This document shows, piece after piece, positions 26,069 to 36,942 of a DNA stretch of 64,000 bases. This DNA is from Pseudomonas frederiksbergensis. Lineage in GTDB: Bacteria; Pseudomonadota; Gammaproteobacteria; Pseudomonadales; Pseudomonadaceae. The notes beneath the pieces are model-generated. The model made no database searches, had not been told where the DNA came from, and saw only the letters and a list, made by a program, of their open reading frames with translations. The DNA is taken from the NCBI RefSeq assembly GCF_001952935.1, contig NZ_CP018319.1, positions 2,324,501-2,388,500 of the forward strand. The letters run 5' to 3'. Numbering within the stretch: the stretch's first letter is position 1; the number at the start of each line of letters is the position of its first letter. Position numbers and translations under genes: made by a program.

Positions 26069-27583
26069 ATGAAGCGCAAGAATATTCTTTTCATCATGGC
26101 CGATCAGATGGCCGCGCCAATGTTGCCGTTTTACGGCCCTTCGCCCATCAAACTGCCCAATCTCAGCCGCCTCGCCGCCCAAGGCGTGGTATTCGACGCC
26201 GCGTATTGCAACAGCCCACTGTGCGCGCCGTCGCGTTTCACCCTGGTCAGCGGTCAGTTGCCGAGCAAGATCGGCGCCTACGACAACGCGGCCGATTTCC
26301 CTGCCGACGTACCGACTTATGCCCACTACCTGCGTCGACTCGGCTACCGCACCGCGCTGTCGGGCAAGATGCATTTCTGCGGCCCGGATCAACTACACGG
26401 CTATGAAGAACGCCTGACCAGCGACATCTACCCGGCCGATTACGGCTGGTCTGTGAACTGGGACGAGCCAGACGTGCGTCCAACCTGGTTTCACAACATG
26501 TCATCGGTGTTGCAGGCCGGGCCGTGCGTACGCACCAATCAGCTGGATTTCGACGAAGAGGTGGTGTTCAAGGCCCAACAGTACCTGTTCGATCATATCC
26601 GCGAGGATGGCGATCAGCCGTTTTGCCTGACCGTTTCGATGACTCACCCACACGACCCGTACACCATTCCCAAGGCTTTCTGGGATATGTACGACGACGC
26701 CGATATCCCGTTGCCCGAAACCCCGGCGCAGACCGAACTGGATCCGCACTCCCAGCGTTTACTCAAGGTTTACGACCTGTGGGACAAACCGCTGCCTGTG
26801 GATAAGATTCGCGATGCGCGCCGTGCGTACTTCGGTGCGTGCAGCTATATAGACAGTAATGTCGGCAAACTCCTGCAAACACTCGAGGAAACCGGCCTGA
26901 TCGAGGACACCATCATCGTCTTCTCCGGCGACCATGGCGACATGCTCGGCGAGCGTGGGCTCTGGTACAAAATGCACTGGTTCGAAATGGCCGCCCGCGT
27001 GCCGCTGTTGATCAGTGCGCCGGGGCAGTTCGGGGCTGGCCGGGTCAGCGCGGCGGTGTCCACAGCCGATCTGTTGCCGACCTTCGTAGAACTGGCCGGC
27101 GGTTCGCTGGAGCCGGGTCTGCCACTGGATGGCCGCTCATTGGTCTCGCACCTGCAAGGGCAGGGCGGTCATGACGAGGTCTTCGGCGAGTACATGGCCG
27201 AAGGCACCATCAGCCCGCTGATGATGATTCGCCGTGGCAACTACAAATTCATCTACAGCGAAGACGACCCTTGCCTACTCTTCGACGTACACAACGATCC
27301 GCGCGAACTGGAAGAACTCAGCCAATCGCCACAACATCATTCGCTTTTCGATGAATTTCTCGCCGAAGCCCGGGCCAAATGGGATATCCCGACGATCCAT
27401 CAACAGGTGCTCGCCAGCCAACGGCGCCGACGTTTTGTCGCCGAGGCATTAACCATCGGCAAGTTGAAGAGCTGGGATCACCAGCCGCTGGTGGACGCCA
27501 GTCAACAGTACATGCGCAACCACATCGACCTCGACGATCTGGAGCGTAAAGCACGTTATCCACAACCCTGCCAAAACCAATAA
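26069..27583 (+). CDS. betC: Choline-sulfatase BetC
   Basis: A 504-residue sulfatase that hydrolyses choline-O-sulfate to choline and sulfate, feeding glycine betaine synthesis and sulfur supply. The sulfatase signature C-A-P-S-R places the formylglycine-forming cysteine at residue 52; metal ligands include Asp12 and the SGDHGDMLGERGLWYKM segment. The C-terminal ~55 residues match the choline-sulfatase-specific extension (ERKARYPQPC at the end). No signal peptide is present, so it is cytoplasmic. An ATG six codons upstream (26051) is possible, but the start MKRKNILFIMADQ is the family standard. The choX gene follows after 16 bp. Confidence 0.94.
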   Translation: MKRKNILFIMADQMAAPMLPFYGPSPIKLPNLSRLAAQGVVFDAAYCNSPLCAPSRFTLVSGQLPSKIGAYDNAADFPADVPTYAHYLRRLGYRTALSGKMHFCGPDQLHGYEERLTSDIYPADYGWSVNWDEPDVRPTWFHNMSSVLQAGPCVRTNQLDFDEEVVFKAQQYLFDHIREDGDQPFCLTVSMTHPHDPYTIPKAFWDMYDDADIPLPETPAQTELDPHSQRLLKVYDLWDKPLPVDKIRDARRAYFGACSYIDSNVGKLLQTLEETGLIEDTIIVFSGDHGDMLGERGLWYKMHWFEMAARVPLLISAPGQFGAGRVSAAVSTADLLPTFVELAGGSLEPGLPLDGRSLVSHLQGQGGHDEVFGEYMAEGTISPLMMIRRGNYKFIYSEDDPCLLFDVHNDPRELEELSQSPQHHSLFDEFLAEARAKWDIPTIHQQVLASQRRRRFVAEALTIGKLKSWDHQPLVDASQQYMRNHIDLDDLERKARYPQPCQNQ

Positions 27584-27599
27584 TGTTAAGGGGAATGCC

Positions 27600-28520
27600 A
27601 TGCGTAGGTTATCCACAGCAATGACGGTCGGGCTTCTGGCTCTGGGCAGTGCATCGGCGTATGCCGAGCAGAGTTGCGAGACGGTAAAAATGGCCGACCC
27701 TGGCTGGAGCGACATTGCCGCCACCAACGCCATCACCGGGTTTCTGCTGGACGGCATGGGTTACAAGGCCAAGGTCGACACGCTTGCAGTGCCGATCACC
27801 TTTGGCGGCTTGAAAGATGGCCAGGTCGACGTGTTTCTCGGTAACTGGATGCCGGCGCAACAGGGTTTCTACGACAAATTCGTGGCCACCGGCGATGTCA
27901 CGCAACTGGCGAAGAACCTCGACGGCACCGAATTCACCCTCGCGGTCCCGGATTACGTCTGGGACGCGGGTGTGCGTAACTTTTCCGACCTGAACAAATA
28001 CGCCGACAAGTTCGACAAGAAAATCTACGGCATTGGCTCCGGCGCTCCTGCCAACATCTCCTTGCAGGAAATCATCAAGAAGAACGACTTCGACATGGGC
28101 CAGTGGAAACTGGTCGAGTCCAGCGAGCAGGCCATGCTGGCCGAAGTGTCTCGCGCGGTGAAAAAACAGAAGTTCGTGACCTTCCTCGGCTGGACCCCGC
28201 ACCCGATGAACGTGCAACTGAAAATGCATTACCTCAAGGGCGGCGAGAAGTACTTTGGCGACACCGGCAGCGTTTACACCCTGACCCGCAAAGGTTATGC
28301 ACAGGCCTGCCCGAACGTCGGCAAACTGCTCACCAACCTCAGTTTCACCCAGGAAATGGAGAACAGCATCATGGCCGAGGTGGTGAACAAGAAGGTCAGC
28401 AACGCTGATGCGGCCAAGGCGTGGATCAAGGCCAATCCAGCGGTGCTGGATAAGTGGCTGGATGGGGTGAAGACCGTGGATGGGAAGGATGCGCTGGGGG
28501 CGGTGAAAGCCAAACTCTGA
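27600..28520 (+). CDS. choX: Choline ABC transporter substrate-binding protein ChoX
   Basis: A 306-residue periplasmic protein with a signal peptide (1-22, ASAYA-EQ). The OpuAC/ProX-type fold is recognisable from MADPGWSDIAATNAITGFLLDGMGY and from aromatic residues of the choline cage (FLGNWMPAQQGFYD; TFLGWTPHPMN). It has AAGGGG upstream and is in one operon with betC. No ABC permease or ATPase gene follows, so ChoX must use a transporter encoded elsewhere, as for the separate choXWV in pseudomonads. Confidence 0.92.
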   Translation: MRRLSTAMTVGLLALGSASAYAEQSCETVKMADPGWSDIAATNAITGFLLDGMGYKAKVDTLAVPITFGGLKDGQVDVFLGNWMPAQQGFYDKFVATGDVTQLAKNLDGTEFTLAVPDYVWDAGVRNFSDLNKYADKFDKKIYGIGSGAPANISLQEIIKKNDFDMGQWKLVESSEQAMLAEVSRAVKKQKFVTFLGWTPHPMNVQLKMHYLKGGEKYFGDTGSVYTLTRKGYAQACPNVGKLLTNLSFTQEMENSIMAEVVNKKVSNADAAKAWIKANPAVLDKWLDGVKTVDGKDALGAVKAKL

Positions 28521-28532
28521 ATCCCTGCCGCC

Positions 28533-28643
28533 GATCGTTCCCACACTCTGCGTGGGAATGCCGCCATGGACGCTCCGCGTCCGCTCGGTAATGTGACGCT
28601 GAGCGTCACGGGATGCATTCCCACGCGGAGCGTGGGAACGATC
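28533..28643. repeat. Inverted repeat element, GATCGTTCCCAC class
   Basis: Outer arms GATCGTTCCCAC and GTGGGAACGATC bracket 87 bases with inner dyads (CTCTGCGTGGGAATG / CATTCCCACGCGGAG and GTGACGCTGAGCGTCAC). The same class recurs at 40624. It separates choX from sulP. Confidence 0.85.
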
Positions 28644-28691
28644 AACGGCTAGTCCTGCTACCCTTGCGCAAAATCCCACCCGAGAGGACCC

Positions 28692-30260
28692 ATGGCCTTT
28701 CCAAGCCGCCATTCGCTCTTCCCCTTCCTCAGCTGGATGCCTCGGCAAACCCGCGCCAGTGTCGGTCGTGACCTGATTGTCGGTCTCAGCGGTGCGATTC
28801 TTGCGTTGCCGCAATCCATTGCCTACGCGCTGATCGCCGGTCTCCCACCTGAATACGGCCTGTACGCTGCGATTATCCCAGTGCTGATCGCCTGTCTCTG
28901 GGGTTCTTCGTGGCACTTGATCTGCGGTCCTACGGCGGCGATTTCTATCGTCTTGTACGCCAGCGTCAGTCCTCTGGCCGTTCCGGCGTCAGAGGACTAC
29001 GTCACCCTGATCCTGTTGCTGACGCTGCTTGCCGGCATTTTCCAGTGGTTGCTCGGTTTGCTGCGCTTCGGCGCCTTGGTCAATTTCGTCTCGCACTCGG
29101 TGGTGCTGGGTTTCACCCTCGGCGCGGCGGTGGTGATTGCCATCGGCCAACTGCCGAATCTGCTGGGGCTGGATTTGCCCAACCAGGCCACAGCGCTGAA
29201 CAGCTTGGTGACGCTCTTCAGTCACCTCGGCGAAGTGGACAAACCGTCGCTGATGCTGGGCCTGGCGACGGTCGTCGTCGGCGTCATCCTCAAATTGCTC
29301 CTGCCGCGCTGGCCGACGCTATTGATCACCCTGGTGCTGAGCGGATTGCTGGTCTGGCTTTGGCCATCGATGTTCGGCCATGTGCAATTGGTCAGCGCAT
29401 TTGTCGGGCGACTGCCGCCCTTCAGCCCGTTGCCGCTGGATCTGGAGCTGATTCTGCGTTTGCTACCCAGTGCAGTGGCGGTGGGCATGCTCGGGCTGGT
29501 CACCAGTTTGTCGATTGCCCGCTCCTTGTCGGCCCGCTCCCAGCAGTTGCTCGACGCCAACCAAGAAGTCCGCGCCCAGGGTTTATCGAACATGGTCGGA
29601 GCGTTTTTTTCCGGATCGCTGTCAGCCGGTTCCTTCACCCGCTCCGGCCTGAGCTACGAAGCAGGCGCCTGCTCGCCGATGGCCGGTGTTTTTTCGGCGG
29701 TGTGGGTGGCGCTGTTCGCCATCTTCGGCGCGAATTTGATCGCGCACATTCCGATCCCGGCCATGGCCGGCAGCATTTTGTTGATCGCCTGGGGGCTGGT
29801 GGATCATCGCGGCATTCGCGCGTTGTTGCGGGTCAGTCGCGCCGAGTTCCTGGTCATGGCGCTGACCTGCGTCGCCACGCTGCTGCTGGAATTGCAGACC
29901 GCGATCTACGCCGGGGTGCTGGCTTCGCTGTTCTTCTACCTCAAACGCACCTCGCAACCGCGAGTCCAGCATTGGCAGGATGGGGATGAAGACATTCTGC
30001 GGGTGGGCGGTTCGATCTTTTTCGGCGCCAGTCATTACCTGCAAGTACGCCTGCAACGGATGCACGGCGCGCGCGTGGTGATCGAAGCGCAGCAGATCAA
30101 CTTCATCGATTATTCAGGCGTGGAGATGCTGCATCAGGAGGCGCGGCGGCTACTGCGCCAGGATCGCAGCCTGACCCTGCGGCGCGCGCGGCCGCAGGTG
30201 GTGGAGGAATTGCGGAAGCTGGAAGGGGCGGAGAAGTGCCCGATTCGGTTTGAAGATTAA
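28692..30260 (+). CDS. SulP-family anion permease with STAS domain
   Basis: A 522-residue inner-membrane transporter. The SulP core (about 20-400) shows the signature ALPQSIAYALIAGLPPEYGLYAA and the second-half GSLSAGSFTRSGLSYEAGA; a cytoplasmic STAS domain (about 425-515) contains INFIDYSGVEMLH. SulP proteins carry sulfate, bicarbonate or other anions. Behind betC-choX it may import sulfate or choline-O-sulfate, or export sulfate released by BetC; sequence cannot decide. A repeat element and 171 bp lie between choX and this gene, so it may have its own promoter. Confidence 0.9.
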   Translation: MAFPSRHSLFPFLSWMPRQTRASVGRDLIVGLSGAILALPQSIAYALIAGLPPEYGLYAAIIPVLIACLWGSSWHLICGPTAAISIVLYASVSPLAVPASEDYVTLILLLTLLAGIFQWLLGLLRFGALVNFVSHSVVLGFTLGAAVVIAIGQLPNLLGLDLPNQATALNSLVTLFSHLGEVDKPSLMLGLATVVVGVILKLLLPRWPTLLITLVLSGLLVWLWPSMFGHVQLVSAFVGRLPPFSPLPLDLELILRLLPSAVAVGMLGLVTSLSIARSLSARSQQLLDANQEVRAQGLSNMVGAFFSGSLSAGSFTRSGLSYEAGACSPMAGVFSAVWVALFAIFGANLIAHIPIPAMAGSILLIAWGLVDHRGIRALLRVSRAEFLVMALTCVATLLLELQTAIYAGVLASLFFYLKRTSQPRVQHWQDGDEDILRVGGSIFFGASHYLQVRLQRMHGARVVIEAQQINFIDYSGVEMLHQEARRLLRQDRSLTLRRARPQVVEELRKLEGAEKCPIRFED

Positions 30261-30288
30261 ACACATCCTTGGCTAAAACACCAATTCC

Positions 30289-30398
30289 TGTGGCGAGGGA
30301 GCTTGCTCCCGCTCGGCCGGGCTGGCGCACCAGTGCGAAGCGCCCGCAGATTTTTAGGGTCGCTACGCAACCCAGCGGGAGCAAGCTCCCTCGCCACA
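30289..30398. repeat. Paired REP palindrome (REPIN), GGCGAGGGAGCTTGCTCC class
   Basis: The left arm (core TGGCGAGGGAGCTTGCTCCC) and the exact reverse complement at the right enclose about 60 bases. It lies between the convergent sulP and aroE genes. Confidence 0.85.
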
Positions 30399-30403
30399 AA
30401 GAA

Positions 30404-31225
30404 TTACAGCGCGAGTTGGCGGCGAAGTTCGGCCAGCACCGGCGCCGTGTCCGGGCGCACACCGCGCCACAGGAAGAAGGCTTCTGCCGCTTGTTCAGCG
30501 AGCATCCCCAAGCCATCCATCGACACCGCCGCGCCATGTTCACTGGCCCAACGGCAGAACGAGGTCGGCTCCTTGCCGTACATCATGTCGTAGCACACCG
30601 TTTTGCCCGGCTCGATCAAACTGCTGGCAATCGGCGGTACATCCCCTGACAGGCTGGCGGACGTCGCATTGATGATCAGGTCCACCGACTCCTTCAACCA
30701 ATCAAAACCACTGGCCGACACCGGCCCCAGGTCCGCGAATAATTCCGCCAACAGTTCGGCTTTTTCCACCGTGCGGTTGGCGATGATCACCGAGGCGGGT
30801 TGCTCGGCCAGCAGCGGCTCCAGCGCGCCGCGCACCGCGCCACCGGCACCAAGCAGGAGGATGCGTTTGCCCTTGAGGCTGAAACCGGCGTTGACCGTCA
30901 GGTCCCGCACCAGCCCGGCGCCATCGGTGTTGTCACCCAGCAGGCCGCCATCAGCGAGTTTGCTCAGGGTATTCACCGCACCGGCGCGTTGCGCCCGCGC
31001 CGTCAGACTGTTCGCCAGACGATAGGCCTCTTCCTTGAACGGCACTGTCACATTCGCCCCGCGGCCTTCGAGGAAAAACGTCCGGGCGCAGGTGGAAAAA
31101 TCGTCGAGGGGCGCCAGCAACGTGCTGTAGTCCAGTTTCTGAGCCGTCTGCTCGGCGAACAGACGGTGGATCAGCGGCGACTTGCTGTGGCCAATCGGGT
31201 TACCGAATACGACGTAACGGTCCAT
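30404..31225 (-). CDS. aroE: Shikimate dehydrogenase
   Basis: A 273-residue enzyme reducing 3-dehydroshikimate to shikimate with NADPH in aromatic amino acid synthesis. The substrate site is seen in [15 protein letters not shown] and in [11 protein letters not shown] (catalytic Lys); Asn and Asp of [12 protein letters not shown] follow. The NADP domain carries [16 protein letters not shown] and [10 protein letters not shown]. Length is normal. It lies 13 bp downstream of hemF, in the conserved hemF-aroE pair. Confidence 0.97.
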   Translation of the reverse strand: MDRYVVFGNPIGHSKSPLIHRLFAEQTAQKLDYSTLLAPLDDFSTCARTFFLEGRGANVTVPFKEEAYRLANSLTARAQRAGAVNTLSKLADGGLLGDNTDGAGLVRDLTVNAGFSLKGKRILLLGAGGAVRGALEPLLAEQPASVIIANRTVEKAELLAELFADLGPVSASGFDWLKESVDLIINATSASLSGDVPPIASSLIEPGKTVCYDMMYGKEPTSFCRWASEHGAAVSMDGLGMLAEQAAEAFFLWRGVRPDTAPVLAELRRQLAL

Positions 31226-31238
31226 CAGGATTCCTCGT

Positions 31239-32177
<939 letters not shown>

Positions 32178-32252
32178 CTACGCGGCGCTCCATGGGAGCG
32201 GGGCCGGCGCAAATGGGCGCGTAGCATAACATCGCAGATGGGCCTGCCACAG

Positions 32253-32266
32253 TTGACGAAGATCAA
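32253..32266. promoter_or_regulatory. Anr/Dnr (FNR-type) box between hemF and qor
   Basis: TTGACGAAGATCAA matches the TTGAT-N4-ATCAA consensus at nine of ten fixed positions. It is centred about 106 bp upstream of the hemF ATG and about 72 bp upstream of the qor ATG. In P. aeruginosa hemF is controlled by Anr and Dnr, which makes this a credible site. Confidence 0.55.
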
Positions 32267-32331
32267 GCATGGGAGTTCGATAGGGAGCTTCGCGCTACAA
32301 CTCCAGTAGCCAAGACCTAAGGAGAGTTCTG

Positions 32332-33309
32332 ATGGCTAAGCGTATCCAGTTCCGCGCCCATGGCGGCCCCGACGTACTCGAGTATGTCGATTACCAACCC
32401 GCCGAACCCGGCCCGCAGCAGGTTCGCGTGACCAACAAGGCCATCGGCCTGAATTTCATCGACACTTATTACCGCAGCGGTCTCTATGCACCGCCGGCCC
32501 TGCCATCGGGTGTGGGCTCGGAAGGTGCGGGCGTGGTCGAGGCGGTGGGCAGTGAAGTCACCCGGTTCAAAGTGGGAGATCGCGTGGCGTACGGCAGCGG
32601 TCCGTTAGGCGCCTATAGCGATGTTCACGTGTTGCCGGAAGCCAATCTGGTGCACTTGCCGGACGCGATCAGCTTCGAACAGGCCGCCGGGGTCATGCTC
32701 AAGGGCCTGACCGTGCAGTACCTGCTGCGTCAGACGTATGAACTCAAGGGTGGCGAAACCATCCTGTTCCACGCCGCGGCCGGTGGCGTCGGCTCCCTGG
32801 CTTGCCAATGGGCCAAGGCCTTGGGCGTGAAGTTGATCGGCACGGTCAGCTCACCGGAAAAAGCCGCACTGGCGAAGGCCAACGGCGCTTGGGCGACCAT
32901 CGATTACAGCCATGAAAACGTCGCACAACGCGTACTGGAATTGACTGACGGGAAAAAAGTCCCGGTGGTGTACGACGGCGTGGGCAAAGACACCTGGCTG
33001 ACTTCGCTTGATAGCGCGGCGCCTCGCGGCCTGGTGGTGAGCTTCGGCAACGCGTCGGGTGCGGTAGACGGGGTGAACCTGGGCATTCTGTCGGCGAAGG
33101 GTTCGCTGTACGTGACCCGCCCGACCCTGGCGACTTACGCCAACAATGCTGAAAACCTGCAGCGTATGGCGGATGAGCTGTTTGAGATGATTACCAGCGG
33201 CAAGCTGAAAGTGGACATCAGCCAGAAGTACCCATTGGCCGAAGCGGCGAAGGCGCAGACCGAGTTGTCGGCGCGACGTACGACTGGCTCGACTGTTTTG
33301 GTGCCCTGA
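32332..33309 (+). CDS. qor: NADPH:quinone oxidoreductase
   Basis: A 325-residue zinc-free medium-chain dehydrogenase/reductase. The quinone-oxidoreductase N-terminal pattern is visible (YRSGLYAPPALPSGVGSEGAGVVEAVG), and the NADPH motif is AAAGGVGSLACQWAKALG. It reduces quinones by single electrons using NADPH. Length and motifs are typical. It diverges from hemF, sharing a 178-bp control region, and a REP pair follows it. The ribosome site is AAGGAG. Confidence 0.94.
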   Translation: MAKRIQFRAHGGPDVLEYVDYQPAEPGPQQVRVTNKAIGLNFIDTYYRSGLYAPPALPSGVGSEGAGVVEAVGSEVTRFKVGDRVAYGSGPLGAYSDVHVLPEANLVHLPDAISFEQAAGVMLKGLTVQYLLRQTYELKGGETILFHAAAGGVGSLACQWAKALGVKLIGTVSSPEKAALAKANGAWATIDYSHENVAQRVLELTDGKKVPVVYDGVGKDTWLTSLDSAAPRGLVVSFGNASGAVDGVNLGILSAKGSLYVTRPTLATYANNAENLQRMADELFEMITSGKLKVDISQKYPLAEAAKAQTELSARRTTGSTVLVP

Positions 33310-33316
33310 GGGCCTC

Positions 33317-33391
33317 TTCGCGAGCAAGCCCGCTCCCACATTGGTTAGGTGTCGATCACCAATACCCTGTGGGAGCGGGCTTGCTCGCGAA
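33317..33391. repeat. Paired REP palindrome, TTCGCGAGCAAGCCCGCTCC class
   Basis: Perfect 24-base arms at 33317-33340 and 33368-33391 with a 27-base spacer, between the convergent qor and tsaC genes. This is the REP class most often seen in fluorescent pseudomonads. Confidence 0.88.
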
Positions 33392-33407
33392 TAGCCGCAC
33401 CTCGGTC

Positions 33408-33965
33408 TTAATCCGGGCGGATGACGTTGCCCGTCGCCAGATCGCGAATCACGCTCGGATTCTTGCGCCCACCCAGATTCCCACCCAACACGTAATCGAC
33501 CTGCCCACGGAAATACTGCTCGACGCGAATCCGCGTCCGCGCCGCCAGTTGGCCCTGCGGGTTGGCCGACGTTGAAACCAACGGCCCAACTACCGCGCAC
33601 AAATCCCGTACCAACGGATGATCGCTGACCCGCAATGCCACCGTTTCATGCACGCCGGTAATCCACTGGGGCAACATATTCTGATGCGGCACCAGCCAGG
33701 TGTTCGGCCCTGGCCAGGTGCTGGCCATGCGATCCATCCACAATTCAGGAAAGTCTTCGAAGAGGAAGTCGAACTGGCGAATGTTGTCGGCCACCAGGAT
33801 CAACCCTTTTTCCACCGACCGCCCCTTGATCGCCAGCAGACGATAGACCGCCTCTTCGTCCCACGGGTCGCAACCCAGACCCCAGACCGCTTCGGTTGGG
33901 TAGGCAATCACCGCGCCTGCGCGAATGGCTCGTGCGGCTTGTTGCACACGCCAACTGTTGACCAT
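33408..33965 (-). CDS. tsaC: Threonylcarbamoyl-AMP synthase TsaC (YrdC)
   Basis: A 185-residue protein of the Sua5/YrdC/YciO family, making threonylcarbamoyl-AMP from threonine, bicarbonate and ATP for the t6A modification of tRNAs reading ANN codons. The N-terminal [18 protein letters not shown] and the [15 protein letters not shown] segment form the nucleotide site, and [14 protein letters not shown] is the family's C-terminal signature. It has GGAGAG as ribosome site. It follows dprA by 54 bp, and the dprA-tsaC pairing is widely conserved. Confidence 0.95.
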   Translation of the reverse strand: MVNSWRVQQAARAIRAGAVIAYPTEAVWGLGCDPWDEEAVYRLLAIKGRSVEKGLILVADNIRQFDFLFEDFPELWMDRMASTWPGPNTWLVPHQNMLPQWITGVHETVALRVSDHPLVRDLCAVVGPLVSTSANPQGQLAARTRIRVEQYFRGQVDYVLGGNLGGRKNPSVIRDLATGNVIRPD

Positions 33966-34019
33966 GAAAAACTCTCCGGAATAAGGCTCTGCGCAGTTTA
34001 CCGATCTTCCTTATAAAAC

Positions 34020-35120
34020 CTAGCTCACCCGCGCAAACCAGCGCCCGCTTTCGCAGACCGCCCGGCCGTCCATTTCCAGCTCCGTCAGCGCTGCCAGCAC
34101 TTTTGGCAAGGCCCAGCCGCTGGTGACGGACAACGCTTCACTGGTGTGAGGCGCGGCATGCAGCAGCACGAGCAACGGATGTGTCACCGCAGGTGTCGCT
34201 GTGGATAACGGCAAATGCTGCCAGCCGCGCAATGCTTCAAGGATATGCTCGATGGTTTCCACCAGCACCGCGCCGTCGCGAATCAGCTGATGACACCCCT
34301 TTGCGCCCGGGTGATGAATCGACCCTGGGATCGCATACACCTCGCGCCCTTGTTCCGCCGCCAGCCTCGCGGTGATCAACGAACCGCTGGCGACACTCGC
34401 CTCGACCACCAGTACGCCCAGGGATAAACCGCTGATGATCCGATTGCGCCGGGGGAAGTTACTGGCGGTCGGCCCGGCGTCCAGCGGGAACTCCGAAAGC
34501 ACTGCGCTGCCCGAGGCGATCATGGCGTCTGCCAGCCGTCGATTGCGCTGTGGATAAAACTTTTCAAGTCCCGTGCCAAGTACACCGACCGTTCGCCCGC
34601 CCACGTCCAAAGCGGCTTGATGGGCGGCGGCATCAATGCCCAGCGCCAGACCACTGGTAATGACAAAACCGGCGCCGGCCAGACTGCGGGAAAAAGCCGC
34701 TGCGGTGTCCATGCCCGGCCGCGAAGCGCGACGACTGCCGACCATCGCCAGTTGCGGCTTTTCCAGAATGCCGGGATCGCCCGCCACGAATAACAGTGGC
34801 GGCGCATCACTGATTTCCGCCAGCAGTGCCGGGTAGTCAGGTTGGTCCCACATCAATAAATGCTGGCCCTGGCGCTCTAACCAGGCCAATGCATGGCTCG
34901 CGCCATCACGGATTTCACTGGAGCGCCTGGCCTCCGCGCAAGCGAGGGGCAAACCCAGCGAACGCCAGGCACTGGCCGGCGCGCTGATAGCCTTGGACGC
35001 CGAGCCGAAGGCCTCAAGCAATTTCTTGAATCGCACAGGACCGAGTTCCGGCAGGCGATGCAAGCGTAAACGAGCTTCCAGTTCCGCAGGGGAAACCGGT
35101 GCAAAAGCAGACAGCGACAT
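34020..35120 (-). CDS. dprA: DNA-processing protein DprA
   Basis: A 366-residue protein that loads RecA onto incoming single-stranded DNA in natural transformation. The Rossmann-like DprA domain (about 75-285) shows AMVGSRRASRPGMDTAAAFSRSLA, VITSGLALGIDAAAHQAAL, GVLGTGLEKFYPQRN and FPRRNRIISGLS. N-terminal helical and C-terminal winged-helix regions are present (about 310-366). The gene is intact; presence does not prove competence. It lies between the LysM gene (79-bp gap) and tsaC on the same strand. Confidence 0.95.
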   Translation of the reverse strand: MSLSAFAPVSPAELEARLRLHRLPELGPVRFKKLLEAFGSASKAISAPASAWRSLGLPLACAEARRSSEIRDGASHALAWLERQGQHLLMWDQPDYPALLAEISDAPPLLFVAGDPGILEKPQLAMVGSRRASRPGMDTAAAFSRSLAGAGFVITSGLALGIDAAAHQAALDVGGRTVGVLGTGLEKFYPQRNRRLADAMIASGSAVLSEFPLDAGPTASNFPRRNRIISGLSLGVLVVEASVASGSLITARLAAEQGREVYAIPGSIHHPGAKGCHQLIRDGAVLVETIEHILEALRGWQHLPLSTATPAVTHPLLVLLHAAPHTSEALSVTSGWALPKVLAALTELEMDGRAVCESGRWFARVS

Positions 35121-35199
35121 GGATCATCCTTGATCGTTATGAGCCCCGTTCAAACGGGAGTAAGCTGTGGATAACTCTGTTGGTAACTTGTGGAGCCTG

Positions 35200-36225
35200 T
35201 TAAGGATTTCGCACCTTGTCCAGCACCGCCAGGGAGCGTGATGCATTGAGCACCAGCCCGTAGCTGAGCTTGTCGTAGGTGCGGAAAACCATCAGCAGAC
35301 CGGCGCGCTCATCCGGGATTTTCAGTGGCTGACCGGTTATCCGGTCCCGCACGGTCTCGCCGGTCTTCATCACCACCAAGACGTTGCCTTCGACCAGGCC
35401 ATCGCGCTGACCCTTGTTCAGCGTGACCACATCCAGCGCGCCAATTTGGGTAACCCCGCGCGGCACGTCGATGATCAGCCCATTGATCTCGGTTTTTGGC
35501 GCACTGGGCATGAAGGCCGAGTTGATGGAGCGCTCTTCACCGCTGAACAAGCGATCGCCGAGGCGAACTTCCTGAGTGGTGCGTTGCAGCGCCAGGGTAG
35601 CAACGTCGCCTTCGGTGGCCACAATTTCGCCACCGCCGATGTCGTCGGCATTGATCCCCAAAAATTCCTTAGTGTCAGGATCGGTATAGACCTTGCCCTG
35701 ACGGAAGATGCCGTAAACCGGTTGAGCCAGATCGAAATGGCCGCGAGCGAAGATTCGGTCACCGGTGCCACTGAGTACGCGTTCGGCATCGCCGGCGACG
35801 ATGTAAGGCGCCTTGTCGAAATCCTCGACCTTGTCGACGATGCGGTTGCTCAGCAGAAAGCTGTTGATCGATTGCAGTGGAATGCTCGGGATCGCATCGG
35901 CAACCGGGCTGCTGCGGATGCGTGGCGACAGCTTGATGGTGCCCCGGGAAGCGCCGCGGTTGAGGGTCAGACGCGGCTGCCCGTTGACATAGACCAACGA
36001 CAGTGAGTCGCCGGGGTAGATGAGATTGGGGTTTTCGATCTGTGGATTCGCCTGCCAGAGCTCCGGCCATTTCCACGGCTCACGAAGGTATTTCCCGGAT
36101 ATGTCCCAGAGTGTGTCACCGGGTACCACGGTGTATTGCTGTGGAAAACCTTCCTTGAGTTGCACTTGCCCGTGCGCAAAACCGGCCGAGGCCAGAAGGA
36201 GCAAGGCGAGTAGTGATTTCCTCAT
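35200..36225 (-). CDS. LysM-domain exported protein
   Basis: A 341-residue exported protein with a signal peptide (about 1-19, ASAGFAHG-Q). A LysM domain (about 29-80, [25 protein letters not shown]...[13 protein letters not shown]) binds peptidoglycan; the remaining ~255 residues are beta-rich and of unknown function. The start at 36225 is used because an upstream extension hides the signal peptide. It is first in the probable operon with dprA and tsaC, and divergent from def, an arrangement common to pseudomonads (PA0020 equivalent). Confidence 0.88.
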   Translation of the reverse strand: MRKSLLALLLLASAGFAHGQVQLKEGFPQQYTVVPGDTLWDISGKYLREPWKWPELWQANPQIENPNLIYPGDSLSLVYVNGQPRLTLNRGASRGTIKLSPRIRSSPVADAIPSIPLQSINSFLLSNRIVDKVEDFDKAPYIVAGDAERVLSGTGDRIFARGHFDLAQPVYGIFRQGKVYTDPDTKEFLGINADDIGGGEIVATEGDVATLALQRTTQEVRLGDRLFSGEERSINSAFMPSAPKTEINGLIIDVPRGVTQIGALDVVTLNKGQRDGLVEGNVLVVMKTGETVRDRITGQPLKIPDERAGLLMVFRTYDKLSYGLVLNASRSLAVLDKVRNP

Positions 36226-36395
36226 GCGGTGAATCCCTTTATTATGTGCATTCGCGTAGAACGCCAGAGCCCTCGTGGCTCGCTCCTGACCCTTTACCAA
36301 AAGAGAAGGAGCTACGTTTTACAACGGTAGCCTGCATCTTCGGACCCGCCAGGCCATCGACCCGACATTACCTCACATGTGCAGCAATTGAGCTT

Positions 36396-36902
36396 ATGGC
36401 CATTTTAGACATCCTCGAATTCCCCGATTCGCGCCTGCGCACTATCGCCAAACCAGTGGCCGTAGTGGACGACGAAGTGCGCCAGTTGGTCGATGACATG
36501 TTTGAAACAATGTATGAAGCGCCAGGCATCGGCCTCGCCGCGACCCAGGTCAACGTGCACAAACGTATCGTCGTGATGGACCTCTCCGAAGACCGCAGCG
36601 AACCACGGGTGTTCATCAACCCCGAGTTCGAAACCCTGACCGACGAGATGGAGCAATACCAGGAAGGCTGCCTCTCGGTGCCAGGCTTCTACGAAAACGT
36701 AGATCGCCCACAGAAGGTCAGGATCAAGGCCCTGGACCGCGACGGCCAGCCTTACGAACTGATCGCCGAAGGCCTGCTCGCCGTGTGCATCCAGCATGAA
36801 TGCGACCACCTGAATGGCAAATTGTTCGTCGACTACCTGTCCAATCTCAAACGCGACCGAATCAAGAAGAAACTGGAAAAGCTCCATCGCCAGAACGCTT
36901 GA
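36396..36902 (+). CDS. def: Peptide deformylase
   Basis: A 168-residue metal-dependent enzyme that removes the formyl group from new proteins. All three motifs are intact: [17 protein letters not shown] (metal cysteine) and QHECDHLNG (two metal histidines and catalytic Glu). The start [11 protein letters not shown] is the family standard; the frame is open far upstream but encodes nothing similar. A terminator hairpin stands between def and fmt. Confidence 0.97.
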   Translation: MAILDILEFPDSRLRTIAKPVAVVDDEVRQLVDDMFETMYEAPGIGLAATQVNVHKRIVVMDLSEDRSEPRVFINPEFETLTDEMEQYQEGCLSVPGFYENVDRPQKVRIKALDRDGQPYELIAEGLLAVCIQHECDHLNGKLFVDYLSNLKRDRIKKKLEKLHRQNA

Positions 36903-36914
36903 TGCCCTCCTTTC

Positions 36915-36942
36915 AAAGGCTTGCTGCGGCAAGCCTTTTTCT
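36915..36942 (+). terminator. Terminator between def and fmt
   Basis: A 10-bp stem AAAGGCTTGC / GCAAGCCTTT with a TGCG loop, followed by TTCTTTT. It lies 12 bp after the def stop and 18 bp before the fmt ATG, so it should reduce or attenuate read-through in an otherwise classic operon. Confidence 0.75.
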
